Of a DNA stretch of 33,786 nucleotides, positions 7,835 through 15,536 are shown one piece after another. The stretch spans positions 1 to 33,786 of the forward strand of contig NZ_AZRN01000022.1 of assembly GCF_002895565.1 (NCBI RefSeq), read 5' to 3'. Source of the stretch: Petrotoga mexicana DSM 14811. Lineage in GTDB: Bacteria > Thermotogota > Thermotogae > Petrotogales > Petrotogaceae. The translations under genes were made by a program, and so were the position numbers. The notes under the pieces are model-generated. The model was not told the DNA's origin, made no database searches, and worked only from the letters and a program-made list of their open reading frames with translations. Numbering within the stretch: position 1 is the first letter of the stretch; every line of letters starts with the position of its first letter.

Positions 7835-9307
7835 TCATGAGTTTAGTTGATGGATAATCTTATATAGATTGTCAGCAATTATTTTTGGAGTTAAAGAGTA
7901 GTTTGTGTACTCTAAGGATAGATCTCTTGCAGTTTTATATACCACATAGCTTCCAATTATGCAAGCTTGCATTGTGGGTAAACCTTGAGCTATATACGAT
8001 CCGATTACACCTGATAATAAATCTCCCGATCCTCCCTTGGCTAGACTTGAATTCCCTGTTATGTTGAAATATGTTTTTTCACCGTTTGTTATTAAGGTAG
8101 TTGATGATTTGAATACGATGGTACAGTTCAATTTTTTTGCGTATTCTTCCAAAGCGAACACGTCGTTTTTTAAATTTTTATAAACCTTCGATAGTTCTCC
8201 CACATGAGGGGTTATAACAAAATTTTTGTTTAATTTAACATCTTTCTCTTTTAAGATTAACAGAGCGTCTGCGTCTAAAACAAATAATTTGTCATCTTTG
8301 TAGGTGTCAAATAATTTTGTAACAAAACCTTTTGCATTTTCAGTTATACCGGGACCTAAAACTATAACATTAGATTTTTCGATTTCTTCTTTTAAATTGT
8401 TGACGTCTTTTTCTTCAAAATGTTCTTTTTTTAAGGATCTGTAGATTATTGATGGTTCAAGAACTAATACGTTTGAAGAATCTCCCGGTGTAATCAGCTT
8501 AACCATACCAGCTCCAGTTCTTTGAGCCCCAATAGCGGAAAGGATAGGTGCACCAGGGTATTTTTCACTACCTGCAAGTATAAAAACCGTTCCAAATTTG
8601 TATTTGTAAGAGTCTTCAGGCCTGTTTGGGAGTAAGTTCTTAACGGTATCTTCTAGTATGAGTTCTCGATTGATTGAGTTTACCAGCGAGTTGTCGAAAG
8701 ATAGAGGAGCAACTTTTATTTCTCCACAATATTCTCTTGCCGGATAGAGTAGATGACCAATTTTTAAAAAGCCGAATGTAACCGTTTGATCGGCCTTAAC
8801 TGCCGTTCCTAGAACTTCACCTGTGTCAGATGATATTCCTGATGGAATGTCGACTGATAATACCTTTGATTCTGAAGAGTTTATGTGTGTTATCGCTTCG
8901 GCGACCTCTCCTTTGACTTCTCCTTTCAAGCCTATACCTATTAATCCGTCTATTATGAGATCGTATTGAGAATAATTAATTTTGTCAACATTGAAACGAT
9001 AAATATTAATTTCGTATTTTTTGGCGATTTCAAGTTGCTTTTTAAAATCAGGACTCCCTTGAGTTGGATCACCTACTATAAGTATTTCAACGTTGTAACC
9101 TCTATTTTTTAGAATCCTACCCGCTGCAATTCCATCACCTGCGTTGTTACCTTTTCCTACTACACAAAGGATGGAAGTAGGTTCAAAGGTTTCTGCTATG
9201 TCAGCCACAGAAAAAGCTGCCTGCTCCATAAGCGTTTCTGAGGCTATTCCTTTCTCTATAGTCAATTTGTCTATTAATTTTGCCTGGGAGGAAGTAATTA
9301 TCTTCAA
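7835..9307 (-). CDS. nnr: Bifunctional NAD(P)H-hydrate repair enzyme Nnr
   Basis: Fusion of an NAD(P)HX epimerase (N-terminal YjeF_N/NnrE domain, about 1-210, with GKGNNAGDG near 52-59 and the DIPSGISSDTG loop) and an ADP/ATP-dependent NAD(P)HX dehydratase (C-terminal ribokinase-like NnrD domain, with GSEKYPGAPILSAIGAQRTG, LGPG, VLDADAL, TPHVGE and LAKGGSGDLLSG). It repairs NAD(P)H hydrated by heat or by GAPDH, a plausible load in a thermophile. I prefer the TTG at 9307 as start because GGTGA sits 5 bases before it; a GTG at 9316 in the same frame has no ribosome site. About 490 residues, normal for the fusion. 13 bases upstream of the thiamine pyrophosphokinase. Confidence 0.94.
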   Translation of the reverse strand: MKIITSSQAKLIDKLTIEKGIASETLMEQAAFSVADIAETFEPTSILCVVGKGNNAGDGIAAGRILKNRGYNVEILIVGDPTQGSPDFKKQLEIAKKYEINIYRFNVDKINYSQYDLIIDGLIGIGLKGEVKGEVAEAITHINSSESKVLSVDIPSGISSDTGEVLGTAVKADQTVTFGFLKIGHLLYPAREYCGEIKVAPLSFDNSLVNSINRELILEDTVKNLLPNRPEDSYKYKFGTVFILAGSEKYPGAPILSAIGAQRTGAGMVKLITPGDSSNVLVLEPSIIYRSLKKEHFEEKDVNNLKEEIEKSNVIVLGPGITENAKGFVTKLFDTYKDDKLFVLDADALLILKEKDVKLNKNFVITPHVGELSKVYKNLKNDVFALEEYAKKLNCTIVFKSSTTLITNGEKTYFNITGNSSLAKGGSGDLLSGVIGSYIAQGLPTMQACIIGSYVVYKTARDLSLEYTNYSLTPKIIADNLYKIIHQLNS

Positions 9308-9327
9308 TTTATTCACCCCTAGATTTT

Positions 9328-10590
9328 TTATTTGTTTTCCATGTTCAATATCAAATCATTTTTTGAACACATTTCTTCGGTTTTTGGTCCGTAAGAAATG
9401 TAGTCAATATCAACTCCGATTTGTTCTTCAATATACGATAAATATTTTAGGAAATTAATATCGTTGGTATCTTTCCAACCGTTCAATTCAGTATAAATAG
9501 GTTTGGCAACAAAAAAGTCATACGAAGAAGATGGAGTATCTTTTGTTTTTCCGTTGACCTCATAATGTGTGCAAACTTTTATCTTATCTAACCCATTTAA
9601 AACATCTGCCTTGGTGATTACAAGCCCTGTTAACCCAGACCTTATTTTTGCGTATCTCAAGGCAGGGAGATCTAACCAACCAACCCTTCTTGGTCTTCCA
9701 GTTGTCGCCCCGTATTCTTTTCCTAATTCCCTAATTTTGTCAGCTTCTTCTCCAAAAATTTCTGTTGGGAAAGGTCCCGATCCTACCCGTGTTGTGTAAG
9801 CTTTGAGTACGCCATAAACCTCATCTAGTTCGAACGTTGAAAAGCCTACGGAGGAAACTCCATGAGCCATACAAGAAGACGATGTGACAAAAGGATAGGT
9901 GCCAAAATCCAAATCTAACAAAACACCTTGAGCTCCTTCAAACAGTACCGATGTACTTCTGAAAACATTCCCCATCTCTACCGCACTAGCGTAATTTATT
10001 TTCAATTTTTCCAATTCATTTTTGGTTTTCATTAAGTATTCAAACACATCATCTTTTGAAGTTTTCAATTTATCACCATATTGACTACTTTTTAGGTAAT
10101 ATATGTCTTCCAAACGTTCTTTAAGCATTTTTTCGTCGAACAAGTAGTAAAGTTTTATGCCTTCCCTTGATACCTTATCGGTATAGGCAGGTCCAATTCC
10201 TCTTTTTGTTGTTCCAATTGGCTTTTTTCTCATACTTTCTATAATTTCGTCTTCTTCTTTGTGCCAAGGAAGGACCAAAAAGGCTTCTAAATCAATGTAA
10301 AATTTAGAGGACATTCCAGGAAAATCAACTTCTAGTATATTTAGTTCCTCTACAAGTTTTTCTAAATCCAACACCATTCCTGCACCTAAAAAACCTTTAG
10401 ATTTAGAATTGGGCATAATAGAAGGAAGCATGTGATTCACATATTTTTTGCCTTTGTAATAAATGGTATGACCTGCATTCGCACCTCCAGAAAAACGCAC
10501 GATCCATTCAAACTTTTCTGAAAAGTAATTAACAACTTTACCTTTACCTTCGTCGCCCCATTGGGCACCTACAATCGACATTTTTTCCAT
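9328..10590 (-). CDS. purA: Adenylosuccinate synthetase
   Basis: Joins IMP and aspartate with GTP to give adenylosuccinate, the first committed step to AMP. The phosphate loop GDEGKGK is at 12-18. GGANAGHTIYYKGKKYVNH, IGTTKRGIGPAYTDK, FEGAQGVLLDLDFGTYPFVTSS and TGRPRRVGWLD all match the family. 420 residues, near the usual 420-430. Two ATG codons, at residues 1 and 4, could start it; the clearest GGGAGG lies about 26 bases before the first, with a small hairpin between. It is 66 bases after rlmH, the largest gap in this gene string, so it may have its own control. Confidence 0.97.
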   Translation of the reverse strand: MEKMSIVGAQWGDEGKGKVVNYFSEKFEWIVRFSGGANAGHTIYYKGKKYVNHMLPSIMPNSKSKGFLGAGMVLDLEKLVEELNILEVDFPGMSSKFYIDLEAFLVLPWHKEEDEIIESMRKKPIGTTKRGIGPAYTDKVSREGIKLYYLFDEKMLKERLEDIYYLKSSQYGDKLKTSKDDVFEYLMKTKNELEKLKINYASAVEMGNVFRSTSVLFEGAQGVLLDLDFGTYPFVTSSSCMAHGVSSVGFSTFELDEVYGVLKAYTTRVGSGPFPTEIFGEEADKIRELGKEYGATTGRPRRVGWLDLPALRYAKIRSGLTGLVITKADVLNGLDKIKVCTHYEVNGKTKDTPSSSYDFFVAKPIYTELNGWKDTNDINFLKYLSYIEEQIGVDIDYISYGPKTEEMCSKNDLILNMENK

Positions 10591-10656
10591 AATTTTTGTA
10601 CGATGATACCGTACTTTCCTCCCTTCCTGCGATAAAAATACCGTAACTTTTTTATT
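10591..10656 (-). promoter_or_regulatory. purA leader with repeated motif and small hairpin
   Basis: On the minus strand the spacer holds a direct repeat, AAAGTTACGGTAT (10639-10650 region) and AAAGTACGGTAT (10606-10617), separated by 21 bases. The second copy is part of a GTACG-N7-CGTAC stem-loop lying between the GGGAGG ribosome site and the purA ATG. Folding this stem would bring the distant ribosome site to a more usual distance. Function is inferred only. Confidence 0.35.
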
Positions 10657-11124
10657 TTAATAATGATAAGTTTCATTGTGCAATATCTTGTTAACTCTAA
10701 ACAATTGCTCTAAAAGAATCAAAACCGCAAATTCGTGGGTAAAAGTCAATTTAGATAACGATAAAATATAATCCGCTTTATTGTAAATTTTATCAGAATG
10801 ACCCAGAGGACCACCGACAATAAAGTTTATGTGTTTCCCTTGCGATCTGCTTTTTGTGCGGTCATAAAATTCCGAAAATTTTATAGAATCCATTTGTTCT
10901 CCTCTTTCATCCAATAAAACGTTGAAAGATTCCGGGAAATATTTTTCGAACTTTTTGAAATCTTTATCTTTGTAAATCGAAGGTGGTGTCTTGTTTAAAT
11001 CACCAGATAAAGGAAGTTGTATTAGTTCAATTTTTTCAAACTTCTTTATCCATTTTAAATATTGTTTGACTCCATCTATTATATGGGGACTTTTTAAGGG
11101 TCCAATAACTATGATTCTAGTCAT
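10657..11124 (-). CDS. rlmH: 23S rRNA pseudouridine-1915 N3-methyltransferase RlmH
   Basis: SPOUT-family, SAM-dependent methyltransferase that acts on helix 69 of 23S rRNA at the subunit interface. [10 protein letters not shown], the SAM-knot segment [11 protein letters not shown] and the C-terminal [25 protein letters not shown] ending in NETYHY match RlmH (YbeA). 155 residues, normal. Its ATG overlaps the ftcD stop as ATGA, so it is coupled to ftcD. Confidence 0.95.
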   Translation of the reverse strand: MTRIIVIGPLKSPHIIDGVKQYLKWIKKFEKIELIQLPLSGDLNKTPPSIYKDKDFKKFEKYFPESFNVLLDERGEQMDSIKFSEFYDRTKSRSQGKHINFIVGGPLGHSDKIYNKADYILSLSKLTFTHEFAVLILLEQLFRVNKILHNETYHY

Positions 11125-12041
11125 TTTTCTTCATTTGGAATATATTTTGTTTTGGAGATCTGTGATTCGGTTAACAATTTTTCTTCTATTGTAAATAATT
11201 CTCCGTCCAAATTACCTATTAAGTTCTTAAAAGATTGTAAAAACAATTTTCCCGTTAAAGGAGATGGGAGAGATACTTTTTCTATTTCGCTTCCAAAATG
11301 TTCTATTATTGTTTTAACTTTACTGTAAAGCAAATAGAGAGATACATCCCCTTCTTTTGCATTTAAAGTGAGACTGAATTTACCGTTTTGTTTTCTTTCT
11401 AAAAATACACTGGCAGGTAAACTCAAGCTTATTTCTTGCTTTATTTGTTCTGCAAGCCACCTGTCTAAGGTGTTAATATGAAATTCCAAAGATATTAGAA
11501 AATCTCTAACCCCTATAATAGTTGCTCCAGCAGTGGGATGCGGGTGATTCGGACCAAAATCTGGTTCCCATTCAGGAAAAGACATTTTTTTAGTTAAGAA
11601 TTCAAATTCACCTTTTCGCAAGGTGTTAATATTTCTACGGTATTCGTTTTTGGCGGATTTTTCGTATAGATATATAGGCAATTCAAAACTTTCAGAGATT
11701 TTTTTTGCTAATCTTTTTACAAGATTATCCGCCTCATCAAAGGTCGTTGATATTAATGGAACAATTGGGATAACATCTACAGCACCTATTCTTGGATGAT
11801 ACCCACTATGGTTTCTGAGATCTATATTTTCCACACATATTTTAACCATTTCGAATAAGAAAGTCTCTATTTCGTTTAATTCACCTACAACACTGATGAA
11901 GCTCCTATTGAAGTATTCATCGCTTTTACAAGAAATAAACCAAATCTTATCAAAATTCTCAGAAAGGTCTTTGATTCGGTTGATTAATTCTTTATTTTTC
12001 CCTTCACTGATGTTTGGTAGAGTTTCTACGATTTTCATCAT
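11121..12041 (-). CDS. ftcD: Glutamate formimidoyltransferase (stand-alone FtcD domain)
   Basis: Transfers the formimino group of N-formimino-glutamate to tetrahydrofolate, a step of histidine breakdown and a feeder of one-carbon units. The N-terminal LPNISEG and the [20 protein letters not shown] segment (about 98-117) are family signatures; [20 protein letters not shown] marks the second subdomain. At 306 residues it holds only the transferase part, without the cyclodeaminase domain found in the mammalian enzyme. No histidine-degradation gene (hutH, hutU, hutI) lies nearby; the neighbours are rodA (3 bases) and rlmH (overlap). ATGATG start with GAGGTGA upstream inside rodA. Confidence 0.88.
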   Translation of the reverse strand: MMKIVETLPNISEGKNKELINRIKDLSENFDKIWFISCKSDEYFNRSFISVVGELNEIETFLFEMVKICVENIDLRNHSGYHPRIGAVDVIPIVPLISTTFDEADNLVKRLAKKISESFELPIYLYEKSAKNEYRRNINTLRKGEFEFLTKKMSFPEWEPDFGPNHPHPTAGATIIGVRDFLISLEFHINTLDRWLAEQIKQEISLSLPASVFLERKQNGKFSLTLNAKEGDVSLYLLYSKVKTIIEHFGSEIEKVSLPSPLTGKLFLQSFKNLIGNLDGELFTIEEKLLTESQISKTKYIPNEEK

Positions 12042-12044
12042 TAT

Positions 12045-13151
12045 TCACCTCGTAATGTTTTTTTCTATCATTAAACCTTTTGTTGCAATCCCTAATATTA
12101 TAGAAAAAGTAACAAAAGAAGAACCACCATTTGATATCAGAGGCAGAGGAATGCCTGTAACTGGTAACATACCTAGATTCATTCCAATATTTTGAAAAAT
12201 ATGGAAAAAGAACAAAAATGCGGATCCAACATAAAAATACTTCCAAAATAGGTCATCGCTTTTTTTGTATCCTTCGTATAGTCTCCAAAGTATTGCCGAA
12301 TAAAGCATTAGAATAAAACTTACCCCCATAAATCCCAACTCTTCTCCGATAACGGAAAATATAAAATCCGTATGACTTTCCGGTACGAATCCACTCAAAT
12401 TCATGTATCCATTCATGTATCCTTCCCCTAACAAACCACCAGAACCTATAGCTTTTATCGCTTGTGCGGTGTTATAATAATAACTTAGAGAGTAGGTTTG
12501 AGGAAAGAGAAATCCTATTATTCTCCCTTTTTGGTATTCTTGGAGGTTGTAAAAAATTATTGGACTGCCGATCAAAGCTAATCCTAAAGAATACTGCCAT
12601 AATTTTTCGAACCTTCCTGAAATGAAAACTAGAACAAACCATGTAAATAATACGATAATCGAAGTGCTAAAATCCGGTTCTTTGTATATTAACCCTGCAG
12701 ATAAAAAAATCATTATTGATGCAAAATAAAACTTTTTATTATCGTTTTGAGAAAGAACATAACTAAGATATAATAACAATACCAGCTTAAATATTTCAGA
12801 TGGTTGAAAACCTACAGGACCCAGCCTTATCCATCTTTTAGCCCCACTAACTGGTGTGGTGAACAGTACCAAAACCAAGGCAAGAATTACTAAATAAAAT
12901 AGAATAGGGGTATATTTCTTTATAAACCTTTCTGGAATGAAGATACTTACGGTAAAAAAAACGAACCCTATAATAATCCACATCAATTGTTGATTTTCTA
13001 TTCCCTCTAGAGGGCTATTGATTACAGCGCTTCTAACGGATAAAAATCCTACAATTGCCAACAATATGTAAGCGATAACGAGGATAATCTCTATTTTTTT
13101 TATGCGTTCTTTTCTTTCACCTATTAAATTTGTAATGAAAAAAGAATTCAC
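12045..13151 (-). CDS. rodA: RodA/FtsW-family peptidoglycan glycosyltransferase
   Basis: SEDS-family polytopic membrane enzyme that polymerises lipid II. About ten hydrophobic segments over 368 residues. Typical blocks: FQPSEIFKLVLLLYLSYVLS, EPDFSTSIIVLFTWFVL, GSGGLLGEGYMNG, ESHTDFIFSVIGEELGF and the C-terminal PVTGIPLPLISNGGSSF. The choice of RodA (elongation) over FtsW (division) rests on length and general likeness and is not certain. GTG start with AAAGGAG 9 bases upstream. First gene of the minus-strand string; the AT-rich spacer to birA should hold its promoter. Confidence 0.9.
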   Translation of the reverse strand: MNSFFITNLIGERKERIKKIEIILVIAYILLAIVGFLSVRSAVINSPLEGIENQQLMWIIIGFVFFTVSIFIPERFIKKYTPILFYLVILALVLVLFTTPVSGAKRWIRLGPVGFQPSEIFKLVLLLYLSYVLSQNDNKKFYFASIMIFLSAGLIYKEPDFSTSIIVLFTWFVLVFISGRFEKLWQYSLGLALIGSPIIFYNLQEYQKGRIIGFLFPQTYSLSYYYNTAQAIKAIGSGGLLGEGYMNGYMNLSGFVPESHTDFIFSVIGEELGFMGVSFILMLYSAILWRLYEGYKKSDDLFWKYFYVGSAFLFFFHIFQNIGMNLGMLPVTGIPLPLISNGGSSFVTFSIILGIATKGLMIEKNITR

Positions 13152-13258
13152 TGAAAGTATCTCCTTTTACAAATTTCGATAAGAGTTTGCCTTTTATCAA
13201 CAATATATTATATCATATTGCTATATAAAGTTTTTAAGAGGAGGAAAAGTCTGCTAAA
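13152..13258. promoter_or_regulatory. Divergent rodA/birA spacer with AT-rich dyad
   Basis: This AT-rich spacer separates the two strands' gene strings and must hold promoters for both. An inverted repeat CAATAT (13201-13206) - 8 bases - ATATTG (13215-13220) is centred on a TATAAT match on the minus strand (a likely -10 for rodA, with no convincing -35). On the plus strand TATATAAAG at about 13222-13230 could be a -10 for birA. A strong AAGAGGAGG ribosome site for birA is at 13236-13244. Confidence 0.4.
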
Positions 13259-13993
13259 ATGATAGGTGATAATTTGATTCTTTTGGATAAAGTAGATTCA
13301 ACAAACAACTACATTAAAAAACACTGGCGTGAACTGCCATCAGAAACTGTTGTTTGGGCTTTAGAACAAACAGAAAGTTACGGAAGGAAAAACAGTAGGT
13401 GGTATTCTCCTTTGGGGGGGTTGTGGTTTTCGGTGTTATTCAAACCCCGTAAAAGACCTTTGATCCCATATTATTATTTGAGAATGTACTCTTTGGTAAT
13501 TTATAATGTCTTGAAAAAAAAATACAAGTTGAACCCTATCATTAAATGGCCTAACGATATTTTGATAAATTCTAAAAAGGTGTGCGGGATTTTAGGAGAG
13601 AGTGTTTATAATGGTGGTACACCAAGTTGCGTTATAGTGGGAGTAGGAATAAACGTCAACAATGAATTGCCTGAAAAAGTCTCCAATAACTCAATTGCTT
13701 TAAAAGATGTGGTTGGGAAAGAAATTCCATTGAGAAAACTTTTGAATGAATTGAACCATGTTGCTTACCATTCATATTATCTAAAATACTTCAAACCCAA
13801 AGCAATTTCAGCTATCACAAAAATGTGGTTGAATCATTTGAATGTGAAAGTAGGAGATAAGGTCCAAGTATCAACTGAAAATAACGGAAGTATTTATGGT
13901 ATAGTAAACGATATCCAGTCAGATTATTTGGAAATAATAGACGATAACGGGGAGCTAAGAAAAATAAACTCTGGCGAATTAATTGTGATATAA
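13259..13993 (+). CDS. birA: Biotin--[acetyl-CoA-carboxylase] ligase, no DNA-binding domain
   Basis: Activates biotin with ATP and attaches it to a lysine of carrier proteins. Catalytic core: STNNYIKK near the N-terminus, a SYGRKNSRW loop (40-48), GGLWFSVLF, IKWPNDI with K96-D100, KKVCGILGE with the presumed catalytic lysine at 107, and a C-terminal SH3-like segment. There is no N-terminal helix-turn-helix, so it is the non-repressor type (244 residues). The biotinoyl-AMP loop, normally GRGRRGRxW, is degenerate: only the Arg equivalent to E. coli R118 (R43) is kept. ATG start, ribosome site 14 bases away; a TTG at residue 6 preceded by GGTGA is an alternative. Confidence 0.88.
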   Translation: MIGDNLILLDKVDSTNNYIKKHWRELPSETVVWALEQTESYGRKNSRWYSPLGGLWFSVLFKPRKRPLIPYYYLRMYSLVIYNVLKKKYKLNPIIKWPNDILINSKKVCGILGESVYNGGTPSCVIVGVGINVNNELPEKVSNNSIALKDVVGKEIPLRKLLNELNHVAYHSYYLKYFKPKAISAITKMWLNHLNVKVGDKVQVSTENNGSIYGIVNDIQSDYLEIIDDNGELRKINSGELIVI

Positions 13994-14042
13994 TCTTTAA
14001 ATAAGAGAGTAATTGATTGCTAGATATGATACAATATGTTTG

Positions 14043-14073
14043 TTGAGCTTAGATCAATAAAACAACTTATAAT
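14043..14073 (+). promoter_or_regulatory. Possible promoter for the hpt-miaA gene string
   Basis: TTGAGC (14043-14048) and TATAAT (14068-14073) are separated by 19 bases, slightly long for a housekeeping promoter. It lies about 100 bases upstream of hpt in a 176-base AT-rich gap with several other weak -10 matches. It is the best candidate I see for the long plus-strand block that follows. Confidence 0.4.
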
Positions 14074-14169
14074 ATTTTAGAAAACAATTCTATTTGGGAA
14101 ATAAGTTTTGATTTTTAAAAGAATAACAATACAAATAGTAATTTTTTTATTTCTATTGGGAGGTATATA

Positions 14170-14682
14170 ATGAGTCTAAAAGTGCTTATTTCAGAAGAAG
14201 AAATACAACAAAAGGTTGAAAATTTGGCTAAGCAAATAGATGATTATTATAAAAATATAACGGATGAAATTGTCGCCGTATGCGTCTTAAAAGGATCCGT
14301 CAATTTCTTTAGTGATTTGGTAAAAAAGATACAGTTGAACGTTAATTATAATTTCATACAGGTATCGAGTTATTCAGGGGATATAACCACTGGAAAGGTT
14401 AAGGTAAAAAGTTGGTTGGATGAGCCTCTTGAAAATAAACATGTTTTAATAGTTGAAGACATTGTAGATACTGGAAATACGTTAAAATATATAGTAAAAT
14501 ATTTAGAAAGGCAAAATCCCTCCTCTTTAGAAATTACGTCAATTGTTTTAAAAACAACTCATGAACATGGAATTCAAGTAAGATTTCCTGGATTTGAAAT
14601 AGGAGATAAATTTATAGTGGGGTATGGATTGGATTACGACGAAAAATATAGAAATTTACCATACATTGGATATATAGAATAA
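14170..14682 (+). CDS. hpt: Hypoxanthine(-guanine) phosphoribosyltransferase
   Basis: Salvages hypoxanthine, and usually guanine, to IMP/GMP using PRPP. The PRPP loop VEDIVDTGNT is at 95-104. LKGSVNFFSDL (40-50), the flexible loop SSYSGDITTGKVKV, and the C-terminal purine-binding part (KFIVGYGLDYDEKYRNLPYIG) match the family. 170 residues, normal. ATG preceded by GGGAGG. The purine nucleoside phosphorylase gene follows after 15 bases, which fits a purine-salvage pair: the phosphorylase frees the base and Hpt turns it into a nucleotide. Confidence 0.96.
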   Translation: MSLKVLISEEEIQQKVENLAKQIDDYYKNITDEIVAVCVLKGSVNFFSDLVKKIQLNVNYNFIQVSSYSGDITTGKVKVKSWLDEPLENKHVLIVEDIVDTGNTLKYIVKYLERQNPSSLEITSIVLKTTHEHGIQVRFPGFEIGDKFIVGYGLDYDEKYRNLPYIGYIE

Positions 14683-14697
14683 GGAGGCTAACATTAT

Positions 14698-15525
14698 ATG
14701 GATATTGAACAATACGTATCAAAAGTGAGAGAAGCAGCTCAATATATTCAAGAAAAGACTAATAAAAAACCTAGAATAGCGCTCATTTTGGGGTCTGGAT
14801 TAGGGAAAATTTCACAAAATTTAGAAGATGCCCTTACAATCCCTTATTCTGATATTCCTAACTTCCCACGCTCTACCGCTCCCGGCCATAAAGGTGAATT
14901 GATGATAGGAAGTTTGAAGGGTAAAGATACATTACTTATGAATGGGAGATTTCATTACTACGAAGGGTACACTATGAAAGAGGTTACCTTTCCAATTCGC
15001 GTAATGCAAGAATTAGGCATTGAAACTCTCATAATAACTAACGCAGCGGGAACATTGAACCCTGATTTTGAAGTGGGTGTACCGTGTATAATTACCGATC
15101 ATATCAACTTTTTTGGTGACAATCCATTGATCGGACCAAATTTCGATGATTGGGGTCCTAGATTCCCCGATATGACGGAAGTTTACTCGAAATCTTTGGT
15201 GCAAGAAACTTTTAAATCCGCTAAAAAACTTAATATTAAAGTATATTCTGGTGTTTATTTAGGTTTAAGTGGTCCCACATTTGAGACACCAGCTGAAATG
15301 GCTATGATGAGAAATTTTGGTGCTGATTTGGTAGGGATGTCTACAGTACCAGAAGCTATAGTTGCAAAACATGCTGGTATGGAGATTTTAGGTATCACCG
15401 CTATAACCGATAAAGCTGTTCCTGAACAATTAAAAGAAGTTAGTGCAGAAGAAGTTTTAAAGATTGCAGAAAAAACAGGCGAAAGTATAGCGGATATCAT
15501 AATGGACCTAATAGATATCTTATAG
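14698..15525 (+). CDS. Purine nucleoside phosphorylase, trimeric type
   Basis: Cleaves purine nucleosides with phosphate to free base and ribose-1-phosphate. PunA/human-PNP-like family: GSGLGKIS (32-39), PGHKGELMIG phosphate site (62-71), GRFHYYEGY (83-91), NAAGTLN (115-121), FETPAEM with E196 (the human E201 equivalent) and GMSTVPEAIVAKHAGM. Where human PNP has Asn243 (ITNKV), this protein reads ITDKA with Asp238. Asp at that place is seen in methylthioadenosine phosphorylases and in a human PNP mutant shifted toward adenosine, so 6-amino purines may be accepted. 275 residues, full length. ATG with AAGGAGG upstream. Confidence 0.93.
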   Translation: MDIEQYVSKVREAAQYIQEKTNKKPRIALILGSGLGKISQNLEDALTIPYSDIPNFPRSTAPGHKGELMIGSLKGKDTLLMNGRFHYYEGYTMKEVTFPIRVMQELGIETLIITNAAGTLNPDFEVGVPCIITDHINFFGDNPLIGPNFDDWGPRFPDMTEVYSKSLVQETFKSAKKLNIKVYSGVYLGLSGPTFETPAEMAMMRNFGADLVGMSTVPEAIVAKHAGMEILGITAITDKAVPEQLKEVSAEEVLKIAEKTGESIADIIMDLIDIL

Positions 15526-15536
15526 AAGGTGTTTTT

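Noticed and set aside
13152..13258. BirA-type biotin operator in the rodA/birA spacer
   Set aside because: This BirA has no helix-turn-helix domain, and the dyad is AT-rich and unlike known biotin operators.
14015..14036. Promoter TTGATT...TACAAT upstream of hpt
   Set aside because: The two boxes are only about 11 bases apart, too close for a standard promoter.
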